Shown here one piece after another: positions 52,002 to 60,869 of a stretch of DNA of 64,000 nucleotides. Location of the stretch: contig NZ_JARGZF010000001.1 of NCBI RefSeq assembly GCF_029222705.1, positions 1,546,437-1,610,436 of the forward strand, in the 5' to 3' direction. A model generated the notes under the pieces. The model had not been told where the DNA came from. It saw nothing but the letters and a program-made list of their open reading frames with translations, and made no database searches. The position numbers were made by a program, and so were the translations under genes. Every line of letters starts with the position of its first letter. The stretch's first letter is position 1. Source of the DNA: Knoellia sp. p5-6-4. GTDB lineage: Bacteria; Actinomycetota; Actinomycetes; Actinomycetales; Dermatophilaceae.

Positions 52002-52038
52002 GTTCAACAAACACTGTCTTATGAATGTTCCAACGAAC
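52002..52038. promoter_or_regulatory. Direct repeats upstream of cysK
   Basis: On the minus strand, GTTCGTTGGAAC (52038-52027) recurs as GTTTGTTGAAC (52012-52002), about 26 nt apart, in an AT-rich stretch that probably holds the cysK promoter. It is a candidate binding site for a sulfur regulator. Confidence 0.4.
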
Positions 52039-52067
52039 AGTTATCTGCGCGCAACCCAGGGCTGCGG

Positions 52068-52121
52068 GAGATCCCACCTCTCACGCTTCCTGAGCCGTCA
52101 TGCTGCGAGAGGCGGGATCTC
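52068..52121. repeat. 15-bp inverted repeat before the Fe-S reductase gene
   Basis: GAGATCCCACCTCTC (52068-52082) and GAGAGGCGGGATCTC (52107-52121) pair with one mismatch across a 24-nt spacer. It lies between divergent cysK and the reductase, about 64 bp before the latter's ATG. Confidence 0.7.
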
Positions 52122-52184
52122 ACCCGACTTGACGCTGCTCACACGCAGGTATGCGGCCGCTTACCTGTCAGTAGACTTCCGCCC

Positions 52185-54503
52185 ATGTCTCCCCTGCAGA
52201 TCGTCGCGCTCGTCGTCTGTCTCTCCGTCACGGCGGCGGCCATCGCGCTGCTGGCGCGGACGGTGCGCCACTTCCTCGCGACCTTCCGGCTCGGCCAGCC
52301 GGACGCCACACGCCGTGACAACCCCGGCGAGCGGACCCGCACTCTGCTGCGGGAGTTCCTCGGCCACACGCGGATGTCGCGGCTGCCCGTCGTGGCGGTG
52401 GCGCACTGGATCACGATGATCAGCTTCGGGGTGCTGTTCTTCACCCTGCTGAACGCGTTCGGGCAGCTGGTGGACCCCGAGTTCGTGCTGCCGGTGATCG
52501 GGCACTTCTTCCTCTACGAGTGGGTCACCGACGTCTTCGCCTTCGGCGGGTTCTTCGCGATCCTCGCGCTGATGGCGATCCGCCAGAAGAACCACCCGCG
52601 CAGCGCCGCCGGCGTCGACGGCCGCCGGTCGCGGTTCTTCGGCTCCACGTGGTGGCAGGCCTACTACGTCGAGCTGACCATCCTCGGCGTCACGATCTGC
52701 ATCGGGCTGCTCCGGGCGCTGGAGTGGACGCTGGCCCGCAAGCTCGGCACCGGCATGGACACCGCCCTGCACTTCCCGCTGACCGGGTGGATCGGGAACT
52801 TCTTCACCGGCCTGAGCGTGGGCACCATCGAGAACCTCATCGTCGTCATCGCGGCAGTCAAGATCCTCATCTCCTTCGCCTGGATGATCACCATCGCGCT
52901 GCAGCCGACCATGGGTGTGGCCTGGCACCGGTTCCTGGCGTTCCCCAACATCTGGTTCAAGCGGCACGCCGACGGCCGCACCTCGCTCGGCGAGCTGCAG
53001 CCGCTGATGGTCAAGGGCGAGCCGGTCGACTTCGAGAACATCGAGGAGCTCGACGAGGACGCTGCGCTCGGGGTCGGCAAGGTCGAGGACTTCACCTGGA
53101 AGGGCCTGCTCGACTTCACCACCTGCACCGAGTGCGGCCGCTGCCAGAGCCAGTGCCCTGCGTGGAACACCGACAAGCCGCTCTCGCCGAAGATGCTGGT
53201 CATGACGCTGCGCGACCACGCGCACGCCAAGGCCCCGTGGCTGCTGGCCACCGAGGAGGAGCGCGAGGCCCTGGGCAACGACAAGCCCGAGCTGGCCGCC
53301 CTCTCGGAGCTGTCCCTGGTCGGCGAGACGGGCTACGACCTCGACCACCCGCTGACCGCCTACAACCCGCACGGCCCCGACGCCGTCATCGACGCCGACG
53401 TGCTGTGGTCGTGCACCACCTGCGGTGCCTGCGTCGAGCAGTGCCCTGTCGACATCGAGCACGTCGACGCGATCGTCGACATGCGCCGCTACCAGAACCT
53501 CATCGAGTCGGCGTTCCCCAACGAGCTCGGCGGCCTGTTCAAGAACATGGAGAACAAGGGCAACCCGTGGGGCATGGCCGCCCGGGCCCGCCTCGACTGG
53601 GCCAAGGACCTGCCGTTCCAGGTCAAGATCCTCGGCCAGGACGTCGAGTCCGCCGACGACGTCGACTACCTGTTCTGGGTCGGCTGTGCAGGCGCCTACG
53701 AGGACCGTGCCAAGAAGACGACCCGGGCGGTCGCCGAGCTCCTCGACACCGCGGGCGTCTCCTTCGCCATCCTCGGCGACGGCGAGACCTGCACCGGCGA
53801 CTCCGCCCGTCGCGCCGGCAACGAGTTCCTCTTCCAGATGCTCGCCCAGCAGAACGTCGAGGTGCTCAACGAGGTCGGCGCGACCAAGATCGTCGTCACC
53901 TGCGCGCACTGCTTCAACACGATCAAGAACGAGTACCCCCAGCTCGGCGGCAAGTACGAGGTCGTCCACCACACCCAGCTGCTCAACCGCCTGGTGCGGG
54001 ACAAGAAGCTGGTGCCGGTGGCCCGTCCGGCCGAGCGGCCCGGCATGTCGAGCAACAAGGACGTCGCCTCCACCGCCGAGACGGTCACCTACCACGACCC
54101 GTGCTACCTGGGCCGCCACAACGGCGTCTACACCCCGCCACGTGAGCTCATCGGCGCCCTGCCCGGCGTCGAGCTCAAGGAGATGGAGCGCTCCGGCGAG
54201 AAGTCGTTCTGCTGCGGCGCCGGCGGCGCCCGCATGTGGATGGAGGAGAAGCTCGGCACCCGCATCAACATGAACCGCACCGAGGAGGCCCTGGCCACCG
54301 GTGCCGAGCGCATCGCCATCGGCTGCCCCTTCTGCCGCGTCATGATCTCCGACGGCCTGACCGCCAAGCAGTCCGAGGGACAGGGCGAGGACGTCGAGGT
54401 CGTCGACGTCGCCCAGATGCTGCTCGCCGCCGTCCGCCGCGGCCAGGAGGGTGGCGAGGCTGCCGTGGAGGTCCCCGAGCCGGAGCCCGCACCGACTGCC
54501 TGA
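52185..54503 (+). CDS. Membrane-bound Fe-S reductase, heterodisulfide-reductase-like
   Basis: This 772-aa fusion has an N-terminal membrane domain with five or six TM helices (residues 1-265, DUF3483/cytochrome-b-like). Two 4Fe-4S motifs follow, C314/317/320/324 (CTECGRCQSQCP) and C410/413/416/420 (CTTCGACVEQCP). Two CCG-type domains end the protein: CAGAYEDRAKK with CAHCFNT, and HDPCYLGRHNG with CCGAGGARMW. It parallels M. tuberculosis Rv0338c and actinobacterial Fe-S oxidoreductases thought to pass electrons from dehydrogenases to the quinone pool. TAGACT 7 nt before the ATG, with no Shine-Dalgarno, suggests a leaderless message. Confidence 0.9.
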   Translation: MSPLQIVALVVCLSVTAAAIALLARTVRHFLATFRLGQPDATRRDNPGERTRTLLREFLGHTRMSRLPVVAVAHWITMISFGVLFFTLLNAFGQLVDPEFVLPVIGHFFLYEWVTDVFAFGGFFAILALMAIRQKNHPRSAAGVDGRRSRFFGSTWWQAYYVELTILGVTICIGLLRALEWTLARKLGTGMDTALHFPLTGWIGNFFTGLSVGTIENLIVVIAAVKILISFAWMITIALQPTMGVAWHRFLAFPNIWFKRHADGRTSLGELQPLMVKGEPVDFENIEELDEDAALGVGKVEDFTWKGLLDFTTCTECGRCQSQCPAWNTDKPLSPKMLVMTLRDHAHAKAPWLLATEEEREALGNDKPELAALSELSLVGETGYDLDHPLTAYNPHGPDAVIDADVLWSCTTCGACVEQCPVDIEHVDAIVDMRRYQNLIESAFPNELGGLFKNMENKGNPWGMAARARLDWAKDLPFQVKILGQDVESADDVDYLFWVGCAGAYEDRAKKTTRAVAELLDTAGVSFAILGDGETCTGDSARRAGNEFLFQMLAQQNVEVLNEVGATKIVVTCAHCFNTIKNEYPQLGGKYEVVHHTQLLNRLVRDKKLVPVARPAERPGMSSNKDVASTAETVTYHDPCYLGRHNGVYTPPRELIGALPGVELKEMERSGEKSFCCGAGGARMWMEEKLGTRINMNRTEEALATGAERIAIGCPFCRVMISDGLTAKQSEGQGEDVEVVDVAQMLLAAVRRGQEGGEAAVEVPEPEPAPTA

Positions 54504-54532
54504 CCGGATCAGCCGTCAGGGCTGGGACGGAA

Positions 54533-54570
54533 GAGGGCCGGTGTGCCGCGTGTGCGGCATACCGGCCCTC
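54533..54570. terminator. Terminator of the Fe-S reductase gene
   Basis: A 17-bp stem (GAGGGCCGGTGTGCCGC with GCGGCATACCGGCCCTC, one G-U wobble) has loop GTGT. It stands between two convergent genes and contains a GGCATAC heptamer. Confidence 0.9.
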
Positions 54571-54597
54571 TTGCCTTGTCGCGGGGTTGGCCACGGG

Positions 54598-57036
54598 TCA
54601 GGCGCGGTCGAACATGAGGGCGGCCAGCCGCGCCCGTGAGCTGATGTCGAGCTTGCGGAAGATGTGCGCGAGGTGGGCGTCGACGGTGCGCGGGGAAACG
54701 AAGAGCTGCTCGGCGATCTGGCGGTTCGTCATGCCCTGGGCGACCAGGCTGGCCACCGTGCGCTCGGTGCGGGTGAGGAGCGACAGAGGCGTGTCGGCGG
54801 CCTCCGCCCCGCCGCCCTCGGTGCCGAACAGCGCGGTCACCGCGGCGACGCCGGACTCGGTGAACCGACCGTCGACCACCCACTCGGTGGGGCAGCTGCG
54901 CTGCGGGGCACCGGTGGGCACCTGCTGCCCGGGCCGCTGCCGGGCCACGGCACGTCGCGGGGCGCGCAGCGCTCGGGCCGCGGCCGAGCACCGGCCCGCC
55001 GCCGCGGAACCGTCGGCGAGCAGCGCCCGGTCGAGGCCGTCGAGCGCGTCGGCCGCCCGCAGCGGGAAGCCACCCTCCGTGGCGCGCTGCAGCGCACCGA
55101 GGTATGCCGCGACCGCCTGCACCCCTTCGCCGCAGGCGAGGAGCGCGTCCCCGAGCAGCAGTCGGGCCTCGATGCCGTCACGGCCGAGGCGGATGCTGTC
55201 GGCGAGCACGATGATGTCGGCGGCCAGACCGGCGGCGCGCCGGCAGTCCTGGACCGCGAGGAGGTCGCGGGCGTCCTGCAGCTGCACCCCGAGCCGCACC
55301 CCCCAGGGCAGCGACTCGTGGTCGACGCTGTGGGGCCGGGGTGTCTCGGCGACGGCCCGGAACAGGGTGTCGGCCAACAGGGCGATGCGGTCCTCGGCCA
55401 GCTCGATGGCGTGGTCGCGGGCAGCCCGGGCGATGGCGGCTGCCTCGACGGTGCGCCCCTGCTCGGCGGCGACGACCCCCATGAGGATGCGCGCCGACAG
55501 GGCCATCCACTGCTCCTCGGCGGGCGCGTCGGTCATGACCACCTCCGCGAGGGCCTCCGCCTCGGCGAACTCCCCCCGGCAGACGTGGATGTCGACCAGG
55601 GTGCGGCGCAGCTGCCGGAGCACGTAGTCGTCACCGACGGCGAGGCGCAGTCCGGTCTCGACCTCCGCGTGGGCGGCGTCCAGGGCACCGGCGTCGAGGT
55701 GCATCTCCGCGCGGATGGAGGCGTTGCGGGCCCGCTGCCGCTCGGGGTGCGGGTCGGTCACGGCGTGCTGCTCGGCCCGGTCGAGCAGCGGCATCCCCTC
55801 GTAGGTGCCCCGCACCTCGGAGGCGCAGATGCCGGCGCGGCGAGCCACCTGGGCGCCGATGTCGGCCGGGCCGTCGCCGCTGGCGAGCACCGCCTCGAGG
55901 ATCTCGACGGCCTCGCGCGCCCGCATCGCGGTGTAGAGCGAGGAGAAGATGTTGTTGGCCAGGCGGTAGGCGAGCGGGCGCGTGCGGGCGTCGGCCGAGG
56001 CCGCGGTGATCGCCTGGCGCATGACGCCCATCTCGCGCAGCCACGTCTCGTCGGCCGCGCCGCTCATGCCGTCGGAGGGAGTCACCCGCTCGGCCCACCG
56101 CAGGAGACCGGCCACCGCCTCCTCCCGGTCGTCGGTGCCCTCGGTGAGGACGACCCCGTGGCGACGGATCGGCACGAGCATGTCGAAGCGGCCGTCGGGG
56201 TGCACCTCCACCAGGCTGCGCCGTGCGAGCGCCGAGGCGAGCTGGGCTCCCTCGGCCCGGCTGACCCCGCTGATGTCGGCGAGGACGTCGAGGCTGACCG
56301 GGTGCTCCATGAGTGCGAGCCGGCGGAAGCAGCGCCGCTGGTCGTCGTCGAGCAGCTCGTAGGACGCGTGGACGGCCTGGTCGATCGACGCGGTGGGGGT
56401 CACGTCGGAGACCCCCACCAGGGCGATCTGCACCCCGAGGTGCTCGATGAGCAGCGGCAGGCCGCCGCTGGCCCTCAGCAGGCGGCGCACCGTCCGCTCG
56501 TCCCGGCGCAGGTCGACCGGGTGTCCCCCGGCGGCAGCGATGCGAGCGAGGAACAGCTCCACCGCGGGCCCCTCGAGCACCTCGCCGCGAGCCGGGAGCG
56601 GCAACGGCCCGAGCCGCACCACCCGCTCGTGCGGGCGTCCCGCCACGGTCGAGGCCGTGCACAGCAGCCGGAAGCTCGCGGTCGACTCGACCAGCTCGTC
56701 ACAGAGGGCGCCGAGACCGTCCACGCTGTCGACGCCGTCGAGCACGAGCAGCACGTCCTGTCCGTCGAGGGCCCGCTTCAGCGCCATGAACGCCGAGTCG
56801 CCCGGTGCGACGTCGGCCCCGAGGACGTCGAGCGTGGCGGTGACGATGGCGTCGGCCTCCGGCAGGGAGCGACCCGAGACCCAGACGGCACGCGGGTTGG
56901 CTGCCGCGGCATGGCGCGCGAGCAGGGTCTTCCCGCACCCGGGGGCGCCCGTCACGGTCACCCACCGGCTGTCGACGAGGAGGCTGCGGACCCGGTCGAG
57001 GGCGTCCTCACGCCCTACACACGGAGTCAGCACCAC
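54598..57036 (-). CDS. Large AAA-type LuxR-family regulator (LAL/MalT-like)
   Basis: This 812-aa protein has an N-terminal STAND/AAA ATPase with Walker A GAPGCGKT (residues 30-37) and Walker B VLLVLDGVDS. A middle region of helical TPR-like repeats (about 320-700) follows. The C-terminal LuxR HTH lies at 754-812 (LTRTERTVASLVAQGMTNRQIAEQLFVSPRTVDAHLAHIFRKLDI). Such regulators oligomerise with ATP and an inducer. GATAAT lies 5 nt before the GTG at 57036, a good leaderless start. No obvious target gene is adjacent. Confidence 0.92.
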   Translation of the reverse strand: MVLTPCVGREDALDRVRSLLVDSRWVTVTGAPGCGKTLLARHAAAANPRAVWVSGRSLPEADAIVTATLDVLGADVAPGDSAFMALKRALDGQDVLLVLDGVDSVDGLGALCDELVESTASFRLLCTASTVAGRPHERVVRLGPLPLPARGEVLEGPAVELFLARIAAAGGHPVDLRRDERTVRRLLRASGGLPLLIEHLGVQIALVGVSDVTPTASIDQAVHASYELLDDDQRRCFRRLALMEHPVSLDVLADISGVSRAEGAQLASALARRSLVEVHPDGRFDMLVPIRRHGVVLTEGTDDREEAVAGLLRWAERVTPSDGMSGAADETWLREMGVMRQAITAASADARTRPLAYRLANNIFSSLYTAMRAREAVEILEAVLASGDGPADIGAQVARRAGICASEVRGTYEGMPLLDRAEQHAVTDPHPERQRARNASIRAEMHLDAGALDAAHAEVETGLRLAVGDDYVLRQLRRTLVDIHVCRGEFAEAEALAEVVMTDAPAEEQWMALSARILMGVVAAEQGRTVEAAAIARAARDHAIELAEDRIALLADTLFRAVAETPRPHSVDHESLPWGVRLGVQLQDARDLLAVQDCRRAAGLAADIIVLADSIRLGRDGIEARLLLGDALLACGEGVQAVAAYLGALQRATEGGFPLRAADALDGLDRALLADGSAAAGRCSAAARALRAPRRAVARQRPGQQVPTGAPQRSCPTEWVVDGRFTESGVAAVTALFGTEGGGAEAADTPLSLLTRTERTVASLVAQGMTNRQIAEQLFVSPRTVDAHLAHIFRKLDISSRARLAALMFDRA

Positions 57037-57206
57037 CGCAGATTATCGGCACCTTGTCCCGGATATCCGTAGTTTCACCGATGCCCCCGGCCCCTCCCCC
57101 CGGCACCCTTGACACAGCGCGCCGGGTCCGGCAGGCGGGAGACGAGGAGGGGCGCCTCCCGCGGGCCGGACCGGGTCGCGAGGCGGTTCGGGGGATCCGC
57201 AACAGA

Positions 57207-57240
57207 AGCCGGATGTGGTTCGGGGGAGCCACATCCGGCT
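57207..57240 (-). terminator. Terminator of the osmoprotectant operon
   Basis: AGCCGGATGTGG and CCACATCCGGCT form a perfect 12-bp stem with a 10-nt loop, 36 nt after the substrate-binding gene. Confidence 0.82.
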
Positions 57241-57275
57241 CTTCTGTGTGCTCGACCGACGTGTGTCGACCTGCG

Positions 57276-58214
57276 TCAGCCGCCGAGGCCGTTGGCCTTG
57301 AGCCACTCCTGCGCGACGGCGTCGGCGTCCTTCTTGTCGGTCACGACCTGGGCGAGCAGGTCGGTCAGCGTCGGGGTGTCGAGCTTGGCCGACACCGCGT
57401 TGAGGGCGCCCGAGACGGTGTCGTTGACCTTGGCCTTGGTCGCGAGCGGGACGATGTTCTGGGCGGCGAAGAGGCTCTTGGGGTCCTCGAGCACCACGAA
57501 GTCGTTGGCCGGGATGCTCGGGTCGGTGGTGAAGATGTTGGCCGCGTCGACCTGGCCGTTCTTCAGCGCCTGCACCGACAGCGGTCCGCCGGCGTCGAGC
57601 GGTCGGAAGCTCTTGAACTCGAGGTTGTAGACCTTCTTCAGGCCGGGCACGCCGGTCTCGCGGGTCTTCCACTCCGGCGGGCCACCGAGCACGAGGTCCT
57701 GCGACTTGCCCTCGAGGTCGGCGATCGACTTCAGGCCGAGCTTGTCGGCTGTCGCCTTGGTCACGACGACGGAGTCCTTGTCCTCTGCCGCCGCCTTCTC
57801 CAGGACGGTGAGGGTGTCGGGCAGCGCGGCCTGCAGCTCGGTGTAGACGCCCTCGGGGTCGGTGGCCTTGGCGTCCTTGTTGAAGTACTGCGCCAGCACC
57901 CCGGTGTACTCGGGGATCAGGTCGATCGAGCCGTCCTGGAGCGCAGGGATGTAGGCCTCGCGGCTGCCGATGTTGAGCTTCTTGGTGACGGTGACGCCCT
58001 TGGCCTCGAGCGCGCCGGCGTAGATCTCGGCGAGCAGCTGGCTCTCCGGGAAGTTGGCCGACCCGACCGTGATGCTCGAGCCGCCTCCGGCGGAGGTCGT
58101 GCCCGAGCCGGTGCCGGTGGCGAAGGGGTCGCTCTCGTCGCCGCCACCGCAGGCGGCCAGGGACATGAGGGCGATGGCGGCGCCGAGGCTGACGGCGATC
58201 CTGGGAGTTCTCAC
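57276..58214 (-). CDS. Osmoprotectant/glycine betaine ABC transporter substrate-binding lipoprotein
   Basis: This 312-aa OpuAC/ProX-type protein has a signal peptide with lipobox SLAAC. After a Gly/Ser linker, residues 45-312 hold ITVGSANFPESQLLAEIYAGALEAKG and LIPEYTGVLAQYF, which build the aromatic cage for quaternary amines. A strong AAGGAGAAGG precedes the GTG. It is the last gene of the operon ATPase-permease-permease-binding protein. Ligand: betaine, choline or carnitine. Confidence 0.92.
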   Translation of the reverse strand: MRTPRIAVSLGAAIALMSLAACGGGDESDPFATGTGSGTTSAGGGSSITVGSANFPESQLLAEIYAGALEAKGVTVTKKLNIGSREAYIPALQDGSIDLIPEYTGVLAQYFNKDAKATDPEGVYTELQAALPDTLTVLEKAAAEDKDSVVVTKATADKLGLKSIADLEGKSQDLVLGGPPEWKTRETGVPGLKKVYNLEFKSFRPLDAGGPLSVQALKNGQVDAANIFTTDPSIPANDFVVLEDPKSLFAAQNIVPLATKAKVNDTVSGALNAVSAKLDTPTLTDLLAQVVTDKKDADAVAQEWLKANGLGG

Positions 58215-58243
58215 TGGCCTTCTCCTTGCGGTTCCTTGACCGG

Positions 58244-59020
58244 TCAACTGTTGTGCTGGAGTTCAGTCTCACCCGCCGCGCGCCGAACCGCGACCTCCAT
58301 CTCCCGAGAGGGGGTGCGGTCGCGGGCGTCGCGACCGAGGCCACGGCCCGTGAGGCCGGGCGACACGGCATACCGCTGCACCGCGGCGAGGGTGAGGTCG
58401 ACGAGCAGCGCGAGCACCGCGACGAGAAGGGCACCCGAGGCCATCTGGGGGAAGTCTCGGATGGCCTGGCCGTCGAAGAGGAAGCGGCCGAACCCGCCGA
58501 GCCCCGCGATCGCAGCGATGGTCGCGGTGGCCACGACCTGCAGGGCGGCCGAGCGCAGGCCCGAGAAGACCAGCGGCAGCGCGCAGGGCACCTCGACCTT
58601 GCGCAGCAGCTCCCAGCCCGTCATCCCCATGCCCTGCGCGGCGTCGCGCGCGGCGGGGTCGACCCCCTCCACCCCCGCGTAGGCGCCGGAGAGGATCGGC
58701 GGGATGGCGAGCACGATGAGCACGACGAGGCTCGGCCAGAGGAACGCGGCGTCGCCGGTCAGCTTCGGTCCGAGCAGCAGCACCATGATGAAGAGCAGCC
58801 CGAGGCTGGGGATCGCGCGGGCGGCGCCGGCGAGGTTGACCACGAAGACCCGTCCGCGGCCGGTGTGCCCGATGAGCAGGCCGGCGGGGACGGCGACAAC
58901 CGAGGCGATGAGCAGCGAGAGCGCGGAGTACCAGACGTGCTGGAGGGTGCGGGCGGGCACGCCGTCGGATCCGGTCCAGTGCGCCGGGTCGAGCAGCCAC
59001 GAGGCGATGTCGTCGATCAC
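58244..59020 (-). CDS. Osmoprotectant ABC transporter permease 2
   Basis: This 258-aa protein has five to six TM helices and the ABC coupling (EAA) loop VDPAARDAAQGMGMTGWELLRKVEVPCALPLVFSG. The GTG start follows GGGAGG and overlaps the upstream permease stop by 4 bp. It pairs with the 59017-59664 permease. Confidence 0.92.
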   Translation of the reverse strand: MIDDIASWLLDPAHWTGSDGVPARTLQHVWYSALSLLIASVVAVPAGLLIGHTGRGRVFVVNLAGAARAIPSLGLLFIMVLLLGPKLTGDAAFLWPSLVVLIVLAIPPILSGAYAGVEGVDPAARDAAQGMGMTGWELLRKVEVPCALPLVFSGLRSAALQVVATATIAAIAGLGGFGRFLFDGQAIRDFPQMASGALLVAVLALLVDLTLAAVQRYAVSPGLTGRGLGRDARDRTPSREMEVAVRRAAGETELQHNS

Positions 59021-59664
59021 GCCGCACCTCCCGAAGCCCGCTGCCACGGGGTGAGCGCCCGGGTGACGCCGAGGATGAGCAGGTCGAACGCGAGCGCGAG
59101 CACGATGCAGGCGGCGAGGCCCACGACGATCGGGTCGTAGAAGGTGCGCGCGAAGCCGTCGGTGAAGAGCAGGCCGAGCTGCGGGATGCCGATGACCGCG
59201 GCCACGCTGACGATGCTGACATTGCTGACGGCCGCCACCCGCAGCCCGGCTGCGATGACGGGCACCGCCAGGGGCAGCTCGACGGCGAAGAACCGTCGCA
59301 CCCGGGTGAAGCCCATCGCGGTCGCAGCCTGGGTGACGTCGTCGGGCACGGCTGCGAGGGCGTCGGCGACCGTGCGGACCAGCAGGGCGACGGTGTAGAT
59401 CGTCATCGCCACGAGGACGTTGTTGCGGTCGAGGATCTTGGTGCCCAGGATTCCCGGCAGCAGGATGAAGAGCGCCAGGCTCGGGATCGTGTAGAGCAGG
59501 CCGAACCCGGCGGTGAACGGGGTGTAGAGCGCGCGGTAGCGCCGGGCCAGCCAGCCCAGCGGCAGCGCGATGAGCAGGCCCAGCAGCAGTGGGAGCCCGG
59601 CCAGGTAGACGTGCTCCCGGGCGAGGGCCAGCACGTCGTCGACGTGGTCGAGGAACCAGGTCAT
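59017..59664 (-). CDS. Osmoprotectant ABC transporter permease 1
   Basis: This 215-aa protein has six TM helices and the EAA loop VPDDVTQAATAMGFTRVRRFFAVELPLAVPVI. It lies 10 bp after the ATPase gene and overlaps the next permease gene. Together the two permeases form the OpuC-type membrane channel. Confidence 0.92.
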   Translation of the reverse strand: MTWFLDHVDDVLALAREHVYLAGLPLLLGLLIALPLGWLARRYRALYTPFTAGFGLLYTIPSLALFILLPGILGTKILDRNNVLVAMTIYTVALLVRTVADALAAVPDDVTQAATAMGFTRVRRFFAVELPLAVPVIAAGLRVAAVSNVSIVSVAAVIGIPQLGLLFTDGFARTFYDPIVVGLAACIVLALAFDLLILGVTRALTPWQRASGGAA

Positions 59665-59674
59665 GGCGGGCCCG

Positions 59675-60793
59675 TCACCGCGCCGGGGCGCCGGGGTTCA
59701 GGTGGTCCTCGACCTCGGGGCGCTCGGACTCCTCGATCGCGGTGAGCACCTCGTGGGCTCGCACGGTGCCGACCAGCGAACCGGAGTCGTCGACGATGAC
59801 CCCGCGCCGGCTCGGGGACGACAGGGCCGCGTCGAGGGCTCCGCGCAGCGGGCCGCTGGCCCGGGCTACCGTGCCGCCGCGGTGCAGCATCTCGGACCGG
59901 ATCTCGCCGTCCACCCGTCGCGGCTCGATCCACCCCAGCGGCCGGTTCTCGTCGTCCACCACGAGCGCCCACTGCTGCTCGAGACCGTCGGCCCGCTCGC
60001 CGAGCAGCAGGGTGCGTTCGGGACGCAGCGGCAGCCGTGGCGTCGGCTGGAACGACAGGGCCCGGTAGCCGCGGTCGCGGCCGACGAAGTCGGCGACGAA
60101 GTCGTCGACCGGGTGGTTCAGCAGGTAGGCCGGGTCGGCCAGCTGGGCGAGCACCCCACCCACGCGGAGCACCGCGATCTGGTCGCCGAGCTTGATGGCC
60201 TCGTCGATGTCGTGGGTGACGAAGAGGATCGTCTTGCCGATCTCGCCCTGCAGCCGGAGGAACTCGTCCTGCAGCTGCTCGCGCACCACCGGGTCGACGG
60301 CGCTGAACGGCTCGTCCATGAGGAGCACCGGCGGGTCGGCGGCCAGCGCCCGGGCGACGCCGACCCGTTGCTGCTGGCCGCCGGAGAGCTGGGAGGGGTA
60401 GCGGTCGGCAAACCCCTCGGACAGCCCCACCCGCTCCATGAGCTCCCTGGCGCGGGCGTCGGTCCTCCTGCGGTCCCAGCCGAGCAGCCGCGGCACGGTG
60501 CCGATGTTCTCGACCACGGTGCGGTGCGGGAAGAGACCGGCGTGCTGGATGACGTAGCCCATGCCGCGGCGCAGCTCGGCCTCCTTCATGCGGGAGGTGT
60601 CGCGGCCGTCGAGGGTGATGGTGCCGGAGGTGGGGGTGATCATCCGGTTGACCATGCGCAGCGACGTCGTCTTGCCGCAGCCGGAGGGACCCACGAGCAC
60701 CGTGATCCTGCCGGTCGGGGCCACCAGGCTGAGGCTGTCGACGGCCACGGTCCCGTCGGGGTACCTCTTGGTGACGCCGTCGAAGACGATCAT
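59675..60793 (-). CDS. Osmoprotectant ABC transporter ATP-binding protein with CBS-like tail
   Basis: This 372-aa ATPase has Walker A GPSGCGKT (residues 35-42), signature LSGGQQQRVGVARAL, Walker B VLLMDEPFSAVDP and an H-loop in FVTHDIDEA. Residues 250-360 resemble CBS repeats (VVDDENRPLGWI, GVIVDDSGSLVGTV), which sense ionic strength in OpuA-type importers. It is the first gene of the operon, and its gene is divergent from an MFS gene 76 bp away. Confidence 0.93.
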   Translation of the reverse strand: MIVFDGVTKRYPDGTVAVDSLSLVAPTGRITVLVGPSGCGKTTSLRMVNRMITPTSGTITLDGRDTSRMKEAELRRGMGYVIQHAGLFPHRTVVENIGTVPRLLGWDRRRTDARARELMERVGLSEGFADRYPSQLSGGQQQRVGVARALAADPPVLLMDEPFSAVDPVVREQLQDEFLRLQGEIGKTILFVTHDIDEAIKLGDQIAVLRVGGVLAQLADPAYLLNHPVDDFVADFVGRDRGYRALSFQPTPRLPLRPERTLLLGERADGLEQQWALVVDDENRPLGWIEPRRVDGEIRSEMLHRGGTVARASGPLRGALDAALSSPSRRGVIVDDSGSLVGTVRAHEVLTAIEESERPEVEDHLNPGAPAR

Positions 60794-60869
60794 GGGCCTG
60801 AACCTAACCGAGTCTGCTGACACCCGCATGGCTCTCGCGGACCATGGGCAGCGGGTCGACAATGGCGGG

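Noticed and set aside
54598-57072. Plus-strand 802-codon frame opposite the LuxR-type gene
   Set aside because: It is an antisense shadow rich in His/Gly/Arg; the minus strand holds clear Walker and HTH motifs.
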